From: JADFQT01 sp047516825
GTDB lineage: Bacteria > Chloroflexota > Dehalococcoidia > Lucifugimonadales > UBA3495
Direction: 5' to 3'
Assembly (NCBI GenBank): GCA_047516825.1
Contig: JAKZUA010000195.1
Location: 1 to 21,546, forward strand
DNA length: 21,546 nucleotides
This document shows positions 7,845 through 16,544 of the stretch, in pieces. Every line of letters begins with the position of its first letter. Position 1 is the first letter of the stretch. The position numbers were made by a program, and so were the translations under genes. The notes beneath the pieces are model-generated. The model was not told the DNA's origin and made no database searches. It worked only from the letters and a program-made list of their open reading frames with translations.

Positions 7845-8074
7845 CGCAAGCCCACTCGACGGAGTTTGCACCTTCGACGTTTGATTCAGAGCGGCTAAAG
7901 ATTCTGGAGACGCGCTAATCTCTGGGTATGAAGCGCCAGAATTCTTCGCTGTTATAATTGCTCCGAGCAATCGGGCTCCGTCAGGGGAACCGCGAGGTTA
8001 GGGCAAGATTCGAGAAAGCCCCAGAGCTGAAACAAGGGCCAACATCAGGACAAGGCCTGGCAGAGGGTATCGGT
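7845..8074. other. Divergent intergenic region between the amidase operon and glmU
   Basis: Positions 7714-8074 lie between two divergent genes and contain promoters facing each way (7816-7844 minus, 7950-7958 plus). The roughly 110-nt glmU leader ends in an 18-nt tandem duplication, TGGCAGAGGGTATCGGTA then TGGCAGAAGGCATTGGTC (8058-8093), that holds the glmU Shine-Dalgarno and start codon. No other gene or known RNA motif is seen. Confidence 0.45.
7950..7958 (+). promoter_or_regulatory. Extended -10 promoter for glmU
   Basis: TGtTATAAT is a perfect extended -10. No clear -35 is visible, as is typical for extended -10 promoters. The predicted transcript starts near 7965 and has about 110 nt of leader. 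Confidence 0.55.
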
Positions 8075-9475
8075 ATGGCAGAAGGCATTGGTCACCAATG
8101 GGCCGGGGTCATCCTGGCCGCCGGACACGGCGTTCGGATGAAGTCCCGCATTCCGAAAGTTCTGCACCAGGTATGCGGAAAGGAGCTGATCCGTTACCCC
8201 CTGGAGCTGCTCCGCCAACTAGGAGTTGGAACAGTTGTCGTAGTGGTATCCCCGGATAATGGGACCCGCATCCGCGAAATCCTGGGCAACGCCGCCGAAT
8301 ACGCTACCCAGCCGGAAAGGTCGGGTACCGGGGACGCTTTGACCTGGGCTCTGAAGCAGCTGAACGGACGGGTGGAACAACTCCTTGTCTTGAACGGCGA
8401 CGTTCCCCTGCTGACTCTGGACTCGGTGGGCCGGTTGTGTCAGCGGCATTCGGAGAATGGGGCTGTACTTTCCCTGCTTACGGCCCAGACTGCTGCTGGT
8501 CAGGACTTGGGAAGGGTTATTAGAGATAACCAAGGGCGCATAATAGACATCGTGGAGGCTGGCGACCGGATGGGTTCGCCGGGCCACCAGACGCCGGATA
8601 ATCAGCCAGCTGAGGTCAACGTGGGGGTATACTGTTTTAGCTCCGGTTTCTTGGCCGCAAATCTGAATCGAATCCAGCCCAACACCCAGGGAGAGAAATA
8701 CTTGACATCTCTGGCGGCCCTGGGCGCTGAGTCCGGAGAACCGACAAGCTCCGAGACCTGCGCAGACCCGAATGAGTCGATGGGTGTCAACAACCGGTTG
8801 CAGCTTTCCCAAGTCGAGGCAATCCAACGGCGCCGGATCCTAGAGGGTTGGATGCTGGCCGGCGTAACTATTCAAGACCCGGCCTCGGTGTACATCGACG
8901 GTGATGTCACCGTAGGTCAAGATTCAATTATTTTGGCCAACACCGCCCTGCGGGGTCACACCAGCATCGGGGAGGACTGCCAAATAGGTCCCAACGCGGT
9001 CATCGAGGATTCCGCGGTTGGCGATGGCTGCCGGATCACCGCTTCGATGCTGGAGGAGGCCACGGTGGAGGCAAGTGTGGAGATCGGTCCCTTTAGTCAC
9101 TTGCGACCGGGCTCCCACCTGGAACCGGGAGTGCATCTGGGAAACTACGTGGAAGTGAAAAACAGCCGCCTGTCCACTGGAGCTGTTTCCGGGCATTTCA
9201 GCTACCTGGGAGATGCCACCATTGGAGCCGGTGTGAACATTGGAGCCGGCACGGTTACCTGTAATTATGACGGGCGGGACAAGCTGCCTACGGTGATTGA
9301 GGCCGGCGCTTTTATTGGGTGCGACACCATGCTGGTTGCGCCGGTGACGGTAGGAGCCAACGCTGCAACTGGCGCGGGAGCGGTCGTAACCAAGGATATC
9401 CCGGCGGCTGGACTTGCCGTCGGAATGCCTGCTAGAATTGTTGGTAAGAACCGAATTCCCTATCAGACTCCCTGA
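8075..9475 (+). CDS. glmU: Bifunctional GlmU, N-acetylglucosamine-1-P uridyltransferase / glucosamine-1-P acetyltransferase
   Basis: It makes UDP-GlcNAc for cell envelope precursors by acetylating GlcN-1-P and then uridylylating GlcNAc-1-P. The 466-aa product has an N-terminal nucleotidyltransferase domain (LAAGHGVRMKSRIPKVLHQV, SGTGDAL, NGDVPLL, VNVGVYCF) and a C-terminal left-handed beta-helix of hexapeptide repeats (GNYVEVKNS, GHFSYLGDATIG, NIGAGTVTCNYDG, GAFIGCDTMLVAP). Length fits the family (about 456 in E. coli). Start 8075 is chosen because GAGGG lies 8 nt upstream and GlmU proteins begin just before the LAAG loop; 39 further in-frame codons upstream cover the leader. The last codons and stop lie inside a perfect hairpin (9453-9485). 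The CorC gene follows 37 nt later. Confidence 0.96.
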   Translation: MAEGIGHQWAGVILAAGHGVRMKSRIPKVLHQVCGKELIRYPLELLRQLGVGTVVVVVSPDNGTRIREILGNAAEYATQPERSGTGDALTWALKQLNGRVEQLLVLNGDVPLLTLDSVGRLCQRHSENGAVLSLLTAQTAAGQDLGRVIRDNQGRIIDIVEAGDRMGSPGHQTPDNQPAEVNVGVYCFSSGFLAANLNRIQPNTQGEKYLTSLAALGAESGEPTSSETCADPNESMGVNNRLQLSQVEAIQRRRILEGWMLAGVTIQDPASVYIDGDVTVGQDSIILANTALRGHTSIGEDCQIGPNAVIEDSAVGDGCRITASMLEEATVEASVEIGPFSHLRPGSHLEPGVHLGNYVEVKNSRLSTGAVSGHFSYLGDATIGAGVNIGAGTVTCNYDGRDKLPTVIEAGAFIGCDTMLVAPVTVGANAATGAGAVVTKDIPAAGLAVGMPARIVGKNRIPYQTP

Positions 9476-9485
9476 TAGGGAATTC
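9453..9485 (+). promoter_or_regulatory. Perfect 14-bp hairpin spanning the glmU stop codon
   Basis: GAATTCCCTATCAG (9453-9466), loop ACTCC, and its exact complement CTGATAGGGAATTC (9472-9485). The left arm encodes the last residues of GlmU and the right arm contains the TGA stop. No U-tract follows, so it is not a standard terminator. It could slow 3' decay, or modulate read-through into the CorC gene, whose Shine-Dalgarno begins about 15 nt later. Confidence 0.75.
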
Positions 9486-9512
9486 AAACAACGGAAATGG
9501 AGGGTATTCGTA

Positions 9513-10733
9513 TTGGATAGTGATAGCGATATACCATTAGCCCTAATCTTCGCGCTAATTTTCCTGGGATCCCTGCTGCTCTACAGTCTGTTGGCCTTCT
9601 TACAGCACGCGATCCGCAGTGTCGCAGGCCCCACCAACGGCATGCCAACACTACAACGCTTCGGGCTCGCCCTATCTCCCTACAGATACGCCGGCATCAT
9701 CGTCCTCTCCCTTTCCGGTCTGCTGCTGGCTCTTTCTCTGCAACCCTTGGTCTGGTGGTCGATCACTCTAACCGCTGGGATCGTCTTAGTCCTGGTCTCC
9801 GGGTTTGATCGAGCGGCTTATTACCTCGTCGCCCGCTATCCTGCCTGGTCTGCCCGCTATTCCACTCCGGCGCTGCGGATACTCGTGAGAAATTGGGGAA
9901 TAGGAAAGACAGAGGCTCTGCTTGCCGAGCCTGTACTGAGCCAAAACGGCCAGGCCGGCTTCCCCCTTCCACCCGATGCGGCAGAGCCTCTGTTAACGGA
10001 AGAGGAGTTGGTGAATCTGGACGACAAGGACCGGGAGATGTTGCGGTCCATTCTCCGTTTGGATGTTTCTACAGCGCGAGAGATTATGGTTCCCAGGCTA
10101 GACATGGTGGCGGTGGAGTTGAATACGCCCTTGGAGCAGGTGGCGGAGAAGTTCATTGAAAGCGGTCACAGTCGCCTGCCGGTATTTAAAGACACCATCG
10201 ACCAGATTACCGGCGTGGTCCATTCTCGGGACCTGCTGGCGCTTATAGTGGAGCGAGGGCTGGAGGCTGCTTTGAGCGAAATAACCCGTCCGGCCTTTTT
10301 TATTCCCGAATCCAAAAGGCTGGACCGACTTTTACAGGAGCTGCAGCAAAGGGCCCGTCAGTTCGCCATTGTGGTGGACGAATACGGCGGGACGGAAGGC
10401 CTGGTTACGATGGAGGACTTGCTGGAGGAGATTGTCGGTGAAATTGAGGACGAGTTCTCCAAGTCTGAGGATCCAATCACCCGCCTGGACGACGGCGCCG
10501 TAATCGTCGACGCCGGCGTGACCACCGAGGACGTTGAGGAACTCTTTGGTGCTAAGCTGTACGACCCGGATGTTGACACCGTGGGCGGCTACGTTTACCG
10601 GACTCTGGGCAGGATGCCTCAGGTAGGGGACAAAATAACCGTGGACCGACTAAGTATTGAGGTGGTTTCCATCCTGGGCAGGCGCCTGAGGAAACTCCGC
10701 GTCGAGCCTATTCAGAGAATGTCGGCCTCTTGA
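9513..10733 (+). CDS. CNNM/CorC (HlyC/CorC) family transporter-like protein
   Basis: A 406-aa membrane protein related to Mg2+/Co2+ efflux proteins CorC/CNNM. Three hydrophobic segments near the N-terminus (PLALIFALIFLGSLLLYSL, YAGIIVLSLSGLLLALSL, WWSITLTAGIVLVLVSGF) replace a full DUF21 domain, and no 'SETA' motif of that domain is visible. A CBS pair follows (REIMVPRLDMVAVE, GHSRLPVF, FAIVVDEYGGTEGLVTMEDL), then a CorC_HlyC domain (DTVGGYVYRTLGRMPQVGD). The start is a TTG at 9513 with GGAGG 9 nt upstream; the frame is open further upstream, overlapping glmU, but has no signal there. Co-transcription with glmU is likely. Ion specificity is not shown. Confidence 0.88.
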   Translation: MDSDSDIPLALIFALIFLGSLLLYSLLAFLQHAIRSVAGPTNGMPTLQRFGLALSPYRYAGIIVLSLSGLLLALSLQPLVWWSITLTAGIVLVLVSGFDRAAYYLVARYPAWSARYSTPALRILVRNWGIGKTEALLAEPVLSQNGQAGFPLPPDAAEPLLTEEELVNLDDKDREMLRSILRLDVSTAREIMVPRLDMVAVELNTPLEQVAEKFIESGHSRLPVFKDTIDQITGVVHSRDLLALIVERGLEAALSEITRPAFFIPESKRLDRLLQELQQRARQFAIVVDEYGGTEGLVTMEDLLEEIVGEIEDEFSKSEDPITRLDDGAVIVDAGVTTEDVEELFGAKLYDPDVDTVGGYVYRTLGRMPQVGDKITVDRLSIEVVSILGRRLRKLRVEPIQRMSAS

Positions 10734-10837
10734 ACAGACCTCAGCCCCGGATTTTAAGCATTAATATTAGGCCGCCGGAGCCGGGCCTGCCTATACCCTT
10801 AAAGAAATCACCATCTAGTTTCCACCACTTGGAATCT

Positions 10838-10895
10838 ACCTCAAAACGACCCATGTCATTCCGAAGGACTCGGTTGACATTTTAAAATAGCTACT
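10838..10895. repeat. Internally deleted relative of the MITE-like element
   Basis: Positions 10843-10868 are identical to 111-136. The right part, GACATTTTAAAATAGCTACT (10876-10895), is a diverged version of the right terminus at 267-285; its complement AGTAGCTATTTTAAAA matches the left terminus of the first copy at 14 of 16 positions. The middle of the element is missing. The right terminus supplies the sortase stop codon. Confidence 0.65.
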
Positions 10896-11772
10896 TAACA
10901 CCCACCAACTCGCCGGTAACTACCAGCCGGTGGTCGTAAACCAAGCTGGGTACGCAGGAAACCAGGTGGATCGAGGCCCAGCCCGTGTTGAACAGCCTCA
11001 TTTCATCCTGGGGCAAGACCTCAGTGGAATTGACGCGGTATAGGTATTGCTGCGAGCCGGAGTCGGCAATGACGAAGACATCTTGCCCGCTTCCCAACAT
11101 GTCGGGAATCCGGGTCAGGTTATAAAAGACCGACCCCTCTCCCACGAGGGGGCTCTCCAGGTGAGCGAAAAACCAGGAGCTGCCCGCCTCTCCAGGATTG
11201 GCCACTTCTGGGATATGCCCTACGGTGTTGACTGGCGTTTCATAGCCCCGGCTGTCTCCCAGATCCCGAATTGCCAGCTCCGTTACGCCGGAATCGATCC
11301 CAACATCCGGTAAGATCAACCGCGTTGCGGCGGGTAGACTGCCTACCGCCGCCGCTTGGTCAAGCTCCATGGGCGTGAATCCCCGCAAAAGCACTTCCCG
11401 GCGGTAGTCCAAAGGCTCGTAAGATAATGGATCGCTCCAGACATCTACAAGAGACGACTCACCGTGGGTGATAGTTTGCCCGGCAATGGCCCACTCGGGT
11501 ATGCCGGGAGGCGGGACGATCTCGGGTGGCGCCGGGATGTCGGTCTGTGGGGAGAGCCGGTCCGGGACGGGATCCGCGGCAGCGCTTACCGGGCTGGGCA
11601 GGCTGACATTCATTTGATCCAGCTGGGACCGGGCGATAGTGGCGTAGAGATAGTAGCCGCCGCCGCTGACCAGTAGTAGCAGGCCAACAAGAGAGAGGAT
11701 GAGTCCAAAATAGCCGAAAAGCCCGCTTTTCAGGCGTCCCGGCGCTAAAAGATAATCGTAACCGGCTTGCAT
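10891..11772 (-). CDS. Sortase-family transpeptidase
   Basis: A 293-aa membrane-anchored cysteine transpeptidase, expected to attach surface proteins carrying a sorting signal, or to build pili, on the outer face of the membrane. There is a cytoplasmic N-tail, one transmembrane helix at about 20-45 (LFGYFGLILSLVGLLLLVSG), then a Pro-rich linker at 58-92. The catalytic core has His204 (WFFAHLESP), Cys273 (IHLVSCVPS) and Arg282 (YDHRLVVTGE). The usual TLxTC motif reads HLVSC. AAGG lies about 7 nt before the ATG. No substrate gene is seen nearby. The final Lys and stop codons lie in the repeat at 10838-10895, so the C-terminus may have been reset by insertion. Class assignment (D/E-like) is tentative. 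Confidence 0.88.
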   Translation of the reverse strand: MQAGYDYLLAPGRLKSGLFGYFGLILSLVGLLLLVSGGGYYLYATIARSQLDQMNVSLPSPVSAAADPVPDRLSPQTDIPAPPEIVPPPGIPEWAIAGQTITHGESSLVDVWSDPLSYEPLDYRREVLLRGFTPMELDQAAAVGSLPAATRLILPDVGIDSGVTELAIRDLGDSRGYETPVNTVGHIPEVANPGEAGSSWFFAHLESPLVGEGSVFYNLTRIPDMLGSGQDVFVIADSGSQQYLYRVNSTEVLPQDEMRLFNTGWASIHLVSCVPSLVYDHRLVVTGELVGVK

Positions 11773-11917
11773 GGCACCACCTTTATGGATCGGGAAGTAG
11801 CAGCTCGGTCCCGGAGATGTGGGCTAATTGTCGGACCGCAAAATTCCTGAATCGAACCCTACCCGTTTCAACCACCCAACCCTTTCGGGAATTCATCCGC
11901 CTTTAGAGGAGATAGGA

Positions 11918-11943
11918 CCGGAAGGAGATACCTGAGGAATCTA
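11918..11943. repeat. Fragment of the intergenic repeat family
   Basis: CCGGAAGGAGATACCTGAGGAATCTA resembles 129-157 of the MITE-like element. The last 12 nt, CTGAGGAATCTA, are identical to 146-157. It ends on the stop codon of the 70-aa gene (TAG on the minus strand). Similarity is short and could be partly chance. Confidence 0.4.
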
Positions 11944-12153
11944 GCGGGGTCTAGGGACGTTCATTCCGCCCGGCGTGATTGGTTCGTTCAAGTAAATATC
12001 GCCGTTGCGAATCTTTATGTTAAAGCCGCAAGCCGGGTTAATGCAGACCCAAGCCTTGTAGTGAACCGAGGCACCCTGCCCGCCATAATCCGATAGGGGA
12101 ACCAGCTGTCCCACGTCGCAGCTTTGACACTTTGGCAACGCCCAGTCTTCCAC
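11941..12153 (-). CDS. Small four-cysteine (probable zinc-ribbon) protein
   Basis: A 70-aa protein of no recognised family. Two CxxC-like pairs are seen: KCQSC at residues 9-12 and CINPAC at 37-42. A tyrosine- and tryptophan-bearing segment lies between them (VHYKAWVC), followed by a short basic strand NIKIRNGDIYLNEP. The spacing suggests a zinc ribbon of the type that binds nucleic acid or protein. The start is a GTG at 12153 with GGAGG 7 nt upstream; a TTG 15 nt earlier lies in that site. The stop codon coincides with the edge of a repeat fragment. It stands alone between the sortase and rpoD. Coding status is supported by the ribosome site and cysteine pattern. Confidence 0.6.
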   Translation of the reverse strand: MEDWALPKCQSCDVGQLVPLSDYGGQGASVHYKAWVCINPACGFNIKIRNGDIYLNEPITPGGMNVPRPR

Positions 12154-12325
12154 GGAACACCCTCCCAATCATCAATCACGCCGAGTATATCACCGGGAAT
12201 TGCGCCATTTAAAGGTAAATCTATGCTTGCTAAGCTCGACTTTGGCTCCCTTGCCGTTGGCGCCCATCCCGCAGGGAACTAAGCTAATTAACTATCGCCA
12301 AACTCTGAAAATCGAACCAGTCTCA

Positions 12326-12383
12326 CCCTTCGACAAGCTCAGCAGGAATGGGGGTTTGCGTCCGCCCTCTGAGCGGCCATTCC
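12326..12383. repeat. REP-like repeat and inverted repeat after rpoD
   Basis: CCCTTCGACAAGCTCAGCAG at 12326 resembles a 'TTCGACAAGCTCAG' intergenic repeat I know from many genomes. GGAATGG (12345-12351) pairs with CCATTCC (12377-12383), with a smaller CCGC/GCGG helix inside. On the minus strand this begins 5 nt after the rpoD stop. It has no U-tract, so it may act as a 3' RNA-stabilising element or weak terminator. Confidence 0.45.
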
Positions 12384-12388
12384 GGGAC

Positions 12389-13972
<1,584 letters not shown>

Positions 13973-13979
13973 TTGGTTA

Positions 13980-15887
13980 TCACCTTCCGGTTAGTGTTTT
14001 CCGGTCCAGCCAACTGCGGGTGTCTTCAATATCCTTGAGACGCTTGTTGACATCGAGTATGTTAGGGTTGGGCTCCTCAAGGATGTCCGGCTGCTCCTCG
14101 GAGAGCCATATCGCTTCCTCAATTTTCAGCTCCCGTAGGAACCGCTCCTCCAGCCTTCTCACGCTGCTTTGCAGCGCGCTCAGCCGATGACGAACCTCCA
14201 TGGGCGGCAGTTCTTTAGCAATTAGGGATTCCAACTGCTCCTGTAAAGCCGGGTCCACCTCTGGCATCATCATTTGCCCCGCGGCTTCCTCCGCAGGATT
14301 TTGCGCCAGCTGGAGCAGCTGGCCGGCCAACTCCCGATTTTCCGATCGCCGGAAGTGATCCGGAGCCAGGCCGGCTTCAAGGACCAGGTCCGGATTCTGG
14401 AGCGCTAATGCAAGACAATACTCCTCAACTGGGTCCCGATCCATTTTTGCGAATGGCGAAGCGGTGGACTCCGCCTCCCGGCCCGCCCCATTGGCAGACG
14501 GCTTAGTGCGCCCCCCGCTAGTAGTAGAGCCGCTGCGGCCGGCCTGATTGGAGGCTCTTCCGGTGGCGAACCTTCCTATGCTGGCTTTCAGCGTCCCTTC
14601 GGCGACTCCAATGTAAGCAGCCAGCTGCTGAAAATACAGGTCCTGTTGTATCGGCTCCGATACGGCGGCGATGAAGGGGAACAGCATTTCCACCACCCGG
14701 GCCCTGCCCAGTGGGGTCGAGATGTCCAACTGCTGGGATACCGCGGGCAGCAGATACTCGAATAATGGCACCGCCCCTTCGATCAATTCAGTCCATTCTT
14801 GCGGAGACCGCCGGATCAACTCATCCGGGTCCAGATTATCGGGCAGGGACATGACCTTCAGTTCCAGCTCTTCCTGGCGCTGGAACATAATAGTCTCTCT
14901 GCTGGATTCTCTTCTATCTCTTTCCGTTACCAGTTTTTGGAAAACCTCCCAGGAAGTAGCCAGGCTCCGCAGAGTCGCCTGCTGTCCGGCGGCATCCGGG
15001 TCCAGAGCCATCACCACCTTGCCGGTGAGCCTTCTAATTTCCGCGACCTGGTCCCTGGTCAGCGCCGTGCCCATGGAGGCTACCACGTTGTTAAACCCGT
15101 TCTGGTGGGCCATGATGACATCCATATACCCTTCGACCACCACCAATCCTTTTTCCCTAGCCGCCTCCTGGGCCAGATAAAGCCCGTACAAGATTCGACC
15201 CTTGTCGAATACCGGTGTGCGGGCCGAATTCAGATATTTGGGGCCGGAATCGTCGAGAGTTCGACTACCGAAGCCTCCCAATTCCCCGTGGGAATTCCGT
15301 ATGGGGATAATCAAGCGTCCCCGAAACAAATCCTGGGGCTGTCCCCGATCGTTCACCCGTACCACGCCCGCTGCTGTCAGCTGATCCAGGGAGAAGCCGT
15401 TCTGAGCGAGATGGTTTCTCAGCGATTCGCCATCTCGCGGGCTCAGTCCCAACTCAAACCTGGTCAGGGAGTCGTCGGTCAATCCTCGCTTTTCTAGATA
15501 GCTGCGAGTCGAGACACCCTGGTTCGAGGCGAGAATGCCCTGGTAATAGCTCTTGGCCGCCTCGTTGACTTGGTAGGCTACCTGATCCCGGCTGTGGCGC
15601 TGGCTGGTTGGCAGGGCCACGCCGGCCTGCTGAGACAGTCGCTTCAGCGTTTCGGCGAAATCGAGGTTCTCGGCCCGCATCACGAAGCTGAAAACATCCC
15701 CACCGCTGGCGCAGGCGCCGTAGCAATGCCAGGATTGACGGTCGGGATAGACCATGAATGAAGGCGTTTTCTCTTGGTGGAAGGGACAGGGAGCCTTGTA
15801 TCTTTGCCCGGAACGGTCTAGCGTAACATAGCTGGAGATTATCTCCACTATGTCCAAGCGGCTTTTTACCTCATCTACAACGGTCAT
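13980..15887 (-). CDS. dnaG: DNA primase
   Basis: It synthesises RNA primers for replication. The 635-aa product has a CHC2 zinc domain with Cys34, His37, Cys55 and Cys59 (CPFHQEKTPSF ... WHCYGACASGGD). The last pair is C-x3-C instead of the common C-x2-C, a one-residue insertion I associate with Chloroflexota. The catalytic core runs to a TOPRIM domain with Glu252 (VVVEGYMDV) and Asp296/Asp298 (MALDPDAAGQ). A 30-40 residue insert lies between that motif and LPDNLDPDELI. A Gly/Ser/Thr-rich linker near residues 440-470 precedes the C-terminal helicase-binding region. The start at 15887 is preferred, with AGGGG 9 nt upstream; the ATG at 15896 abuts it. rpoD follows after 7 nt. Confidence 0.95.
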   Translation of the reverse strand: MTVVDEVKSRLDIVEIISSYVTLDRSGQRYKAPCPFHQEKTPSFMVYPDRQSWHCYGACASGGDVFSFVMRAENLDFAETLKRLSQQAGVALPTSQRHSRDQVAYQVNEAAKSYYQGILASNQGVSTRSYLEKRGLTDDSLTRFELGLSPRDGESLRNHLAQNGFSLDQLTAAGVVRVNDRGQPQDLFRGRLIIPIRNSHGELGGFGSRTLDDSGPKYLNSARTPVFDKGRILYGLYLAQEAAREKGLVVVEGYMDVIMAHQNGFNNVVASMGTALTRDQVAEIRRLTGKVVMALDPDAAGQQATLRSLATSWEVFQKLVTERDRRESSRETIMFQRQEELELKVMSLPDNLDPDELIRRSPQEWTELIEGAVPLFEYLLPAVSQQLDISTPLGRARVVEMLFPFIAAVSEPIQQDLYFQQLAAYIGVAEGTLKASIGRFATGRASNQAGRSGSTTSGGRTKPSANGAGREAESTASPFAKMDRDPVEEYCLALALQNPDLVLEAGLAPDHFRRSENRELAGQLLQLAQNPAEEAAGQMMMPEVDPALQEQLESLIAKELPPMEVRHRLSALQSSVRRLEERFLRELKIEEAIWLSEEQPDILEEPNPNILDVNKRLKDIEDTRSWLDRKTLTGR

Positions 15888-16233
15888 CGGACCCATCCCC
15901 TGCCACGCCCGCCCTCATGCGATGTAGGTATGCTATGGTGAAAATACCACCGGTGACGGTTCCCGTCCGGTCTTGCCACCCCCAGAAATAATGGGAGTTT
16001 CCTACTATTGGCGGGGTAAGTAACTTTTAAAAAACACAAGATTGAACCAAGCTAATTGTACCACAATTGTAGCCGGAAGGGAACGGGTCGTCACGCTTGC
16101 AGGCGGGGTGCTCAGGCCGTTGGGTTCGGCTGGTCGCCGTAGGAATTACCGGGCTCTTTATCGGGCTCCTCCGGAAGCTCCTTGAGTCCATTTCAAGGGC
16201 ACGGGAAGGCCTGGACGCTGACGGTAAATTAGA
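15888..16233. other. Intergenic region upstream of dnaG
   Basis: No convincing gene is seen. A 75-codon minus frame (16027-16254) lacks a ribosome site and family features. The region holds the candidate dnaG promoter and an inverted repeat AATTGT-ACC-ACAATT (16054-16068) overlapping it, which could be an operator. AGTAACTTTTAAAA at 16019-16032 faintly resembles the MITE terminus. Confidence 0.4.
16055..16063 (-). promoter_or_regulatory. Candidate extended -10 promoter for dnaG-rpoD
   Basis: Minus-strand TGgTACAAT (five of six -10 positions) about 165 nt upstream of dnaG. There is no good -35. It is overlapped by the AATTGT-ACC-ACAATT inverted repeat. Confidence 0.35.
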
Positions 16234-16263
16234 TTGACATAGATTCAAGACCAATGATAGTAT
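16234..16263 (+). promoter_or_regulatory. Promoter of korAB
   Basis: TTGACA (16234-16239), an 18-nt spacer and TAGTAT (16258-16263), with TG at 16255-16256 making an extended -10. Transcription would start near 16270, about 275 nt before korA. Confidence 0.5.
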
Positions 16264-16269
16264 TGCAGA

Positions 16270-16544
16270 CAGCTAAATCCTAGCTGGTGATGAATTGCCG
16301 CCCACCCACGGAAGCTGCTATAACGGGCGTCTACACAAAGCCAGACCTTCCCGTGCGCAGAATTCGGTCCAAGCCAGCCAAGTCTCCCAACGCTGTGCCC
16401 CAAGCTACTATTACAGCTGCCGGCAGTTCAGCGCCTCTAGGCGCCTTTTTGCGATGCCTTGGCCCCTGCGCCGGAAAGTTAGCGGCACAACTAATTGGGG
16501 TGCAAATTGACGTCAAGTTTGACCAGCCAATTGGAGAATAATAC
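16270..16544 (+). promoter_or_regulatory. Long structured korAB leader with attenuator-like elements
   Basis: Two features suggest control. First, GCGCC, loop TCTA, GGCGC and then CTTTTT (16431-16450) looks like a small intrinsic terminator. Second, CTAATTGG (16491-16498) can pair with CCAATTGG (16527-16534) over 8 bp with one G-U pair, covering the korA Shine-Dalgarno TTGGAG (16531-16536). The loop between holds the perfect palindrome TTGACGTCAA (16507-16516), which could instead be a protein-binding site. Another palindrome, CTGCCGGCAG, lies at 16417-16426. An 84-codon plus-strand frame (16287-16541) ends 3 nt before korA and could be a leader peptide. It matches no riboswitch class I know. 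Confidence 0.4.

Noticed and set aside
8219..8827. 202-codon minus-strand open frame
   Set aside because: Antisense shadow of glmU.
16019..16032. Third copy of the MITE terminus (AGTAACTTTTAAAA)
   Set aside because: It needs a 2-nt gap to align and has no flanking element sequence, so chance is more likely.
16027..16254. 75-codon minus-strand open frame upstream of dnaG
   Set aside because: No Shine-Dalgarno, low-complexity Ser/Arg/Pro composition, and it overlaps the promoter region.
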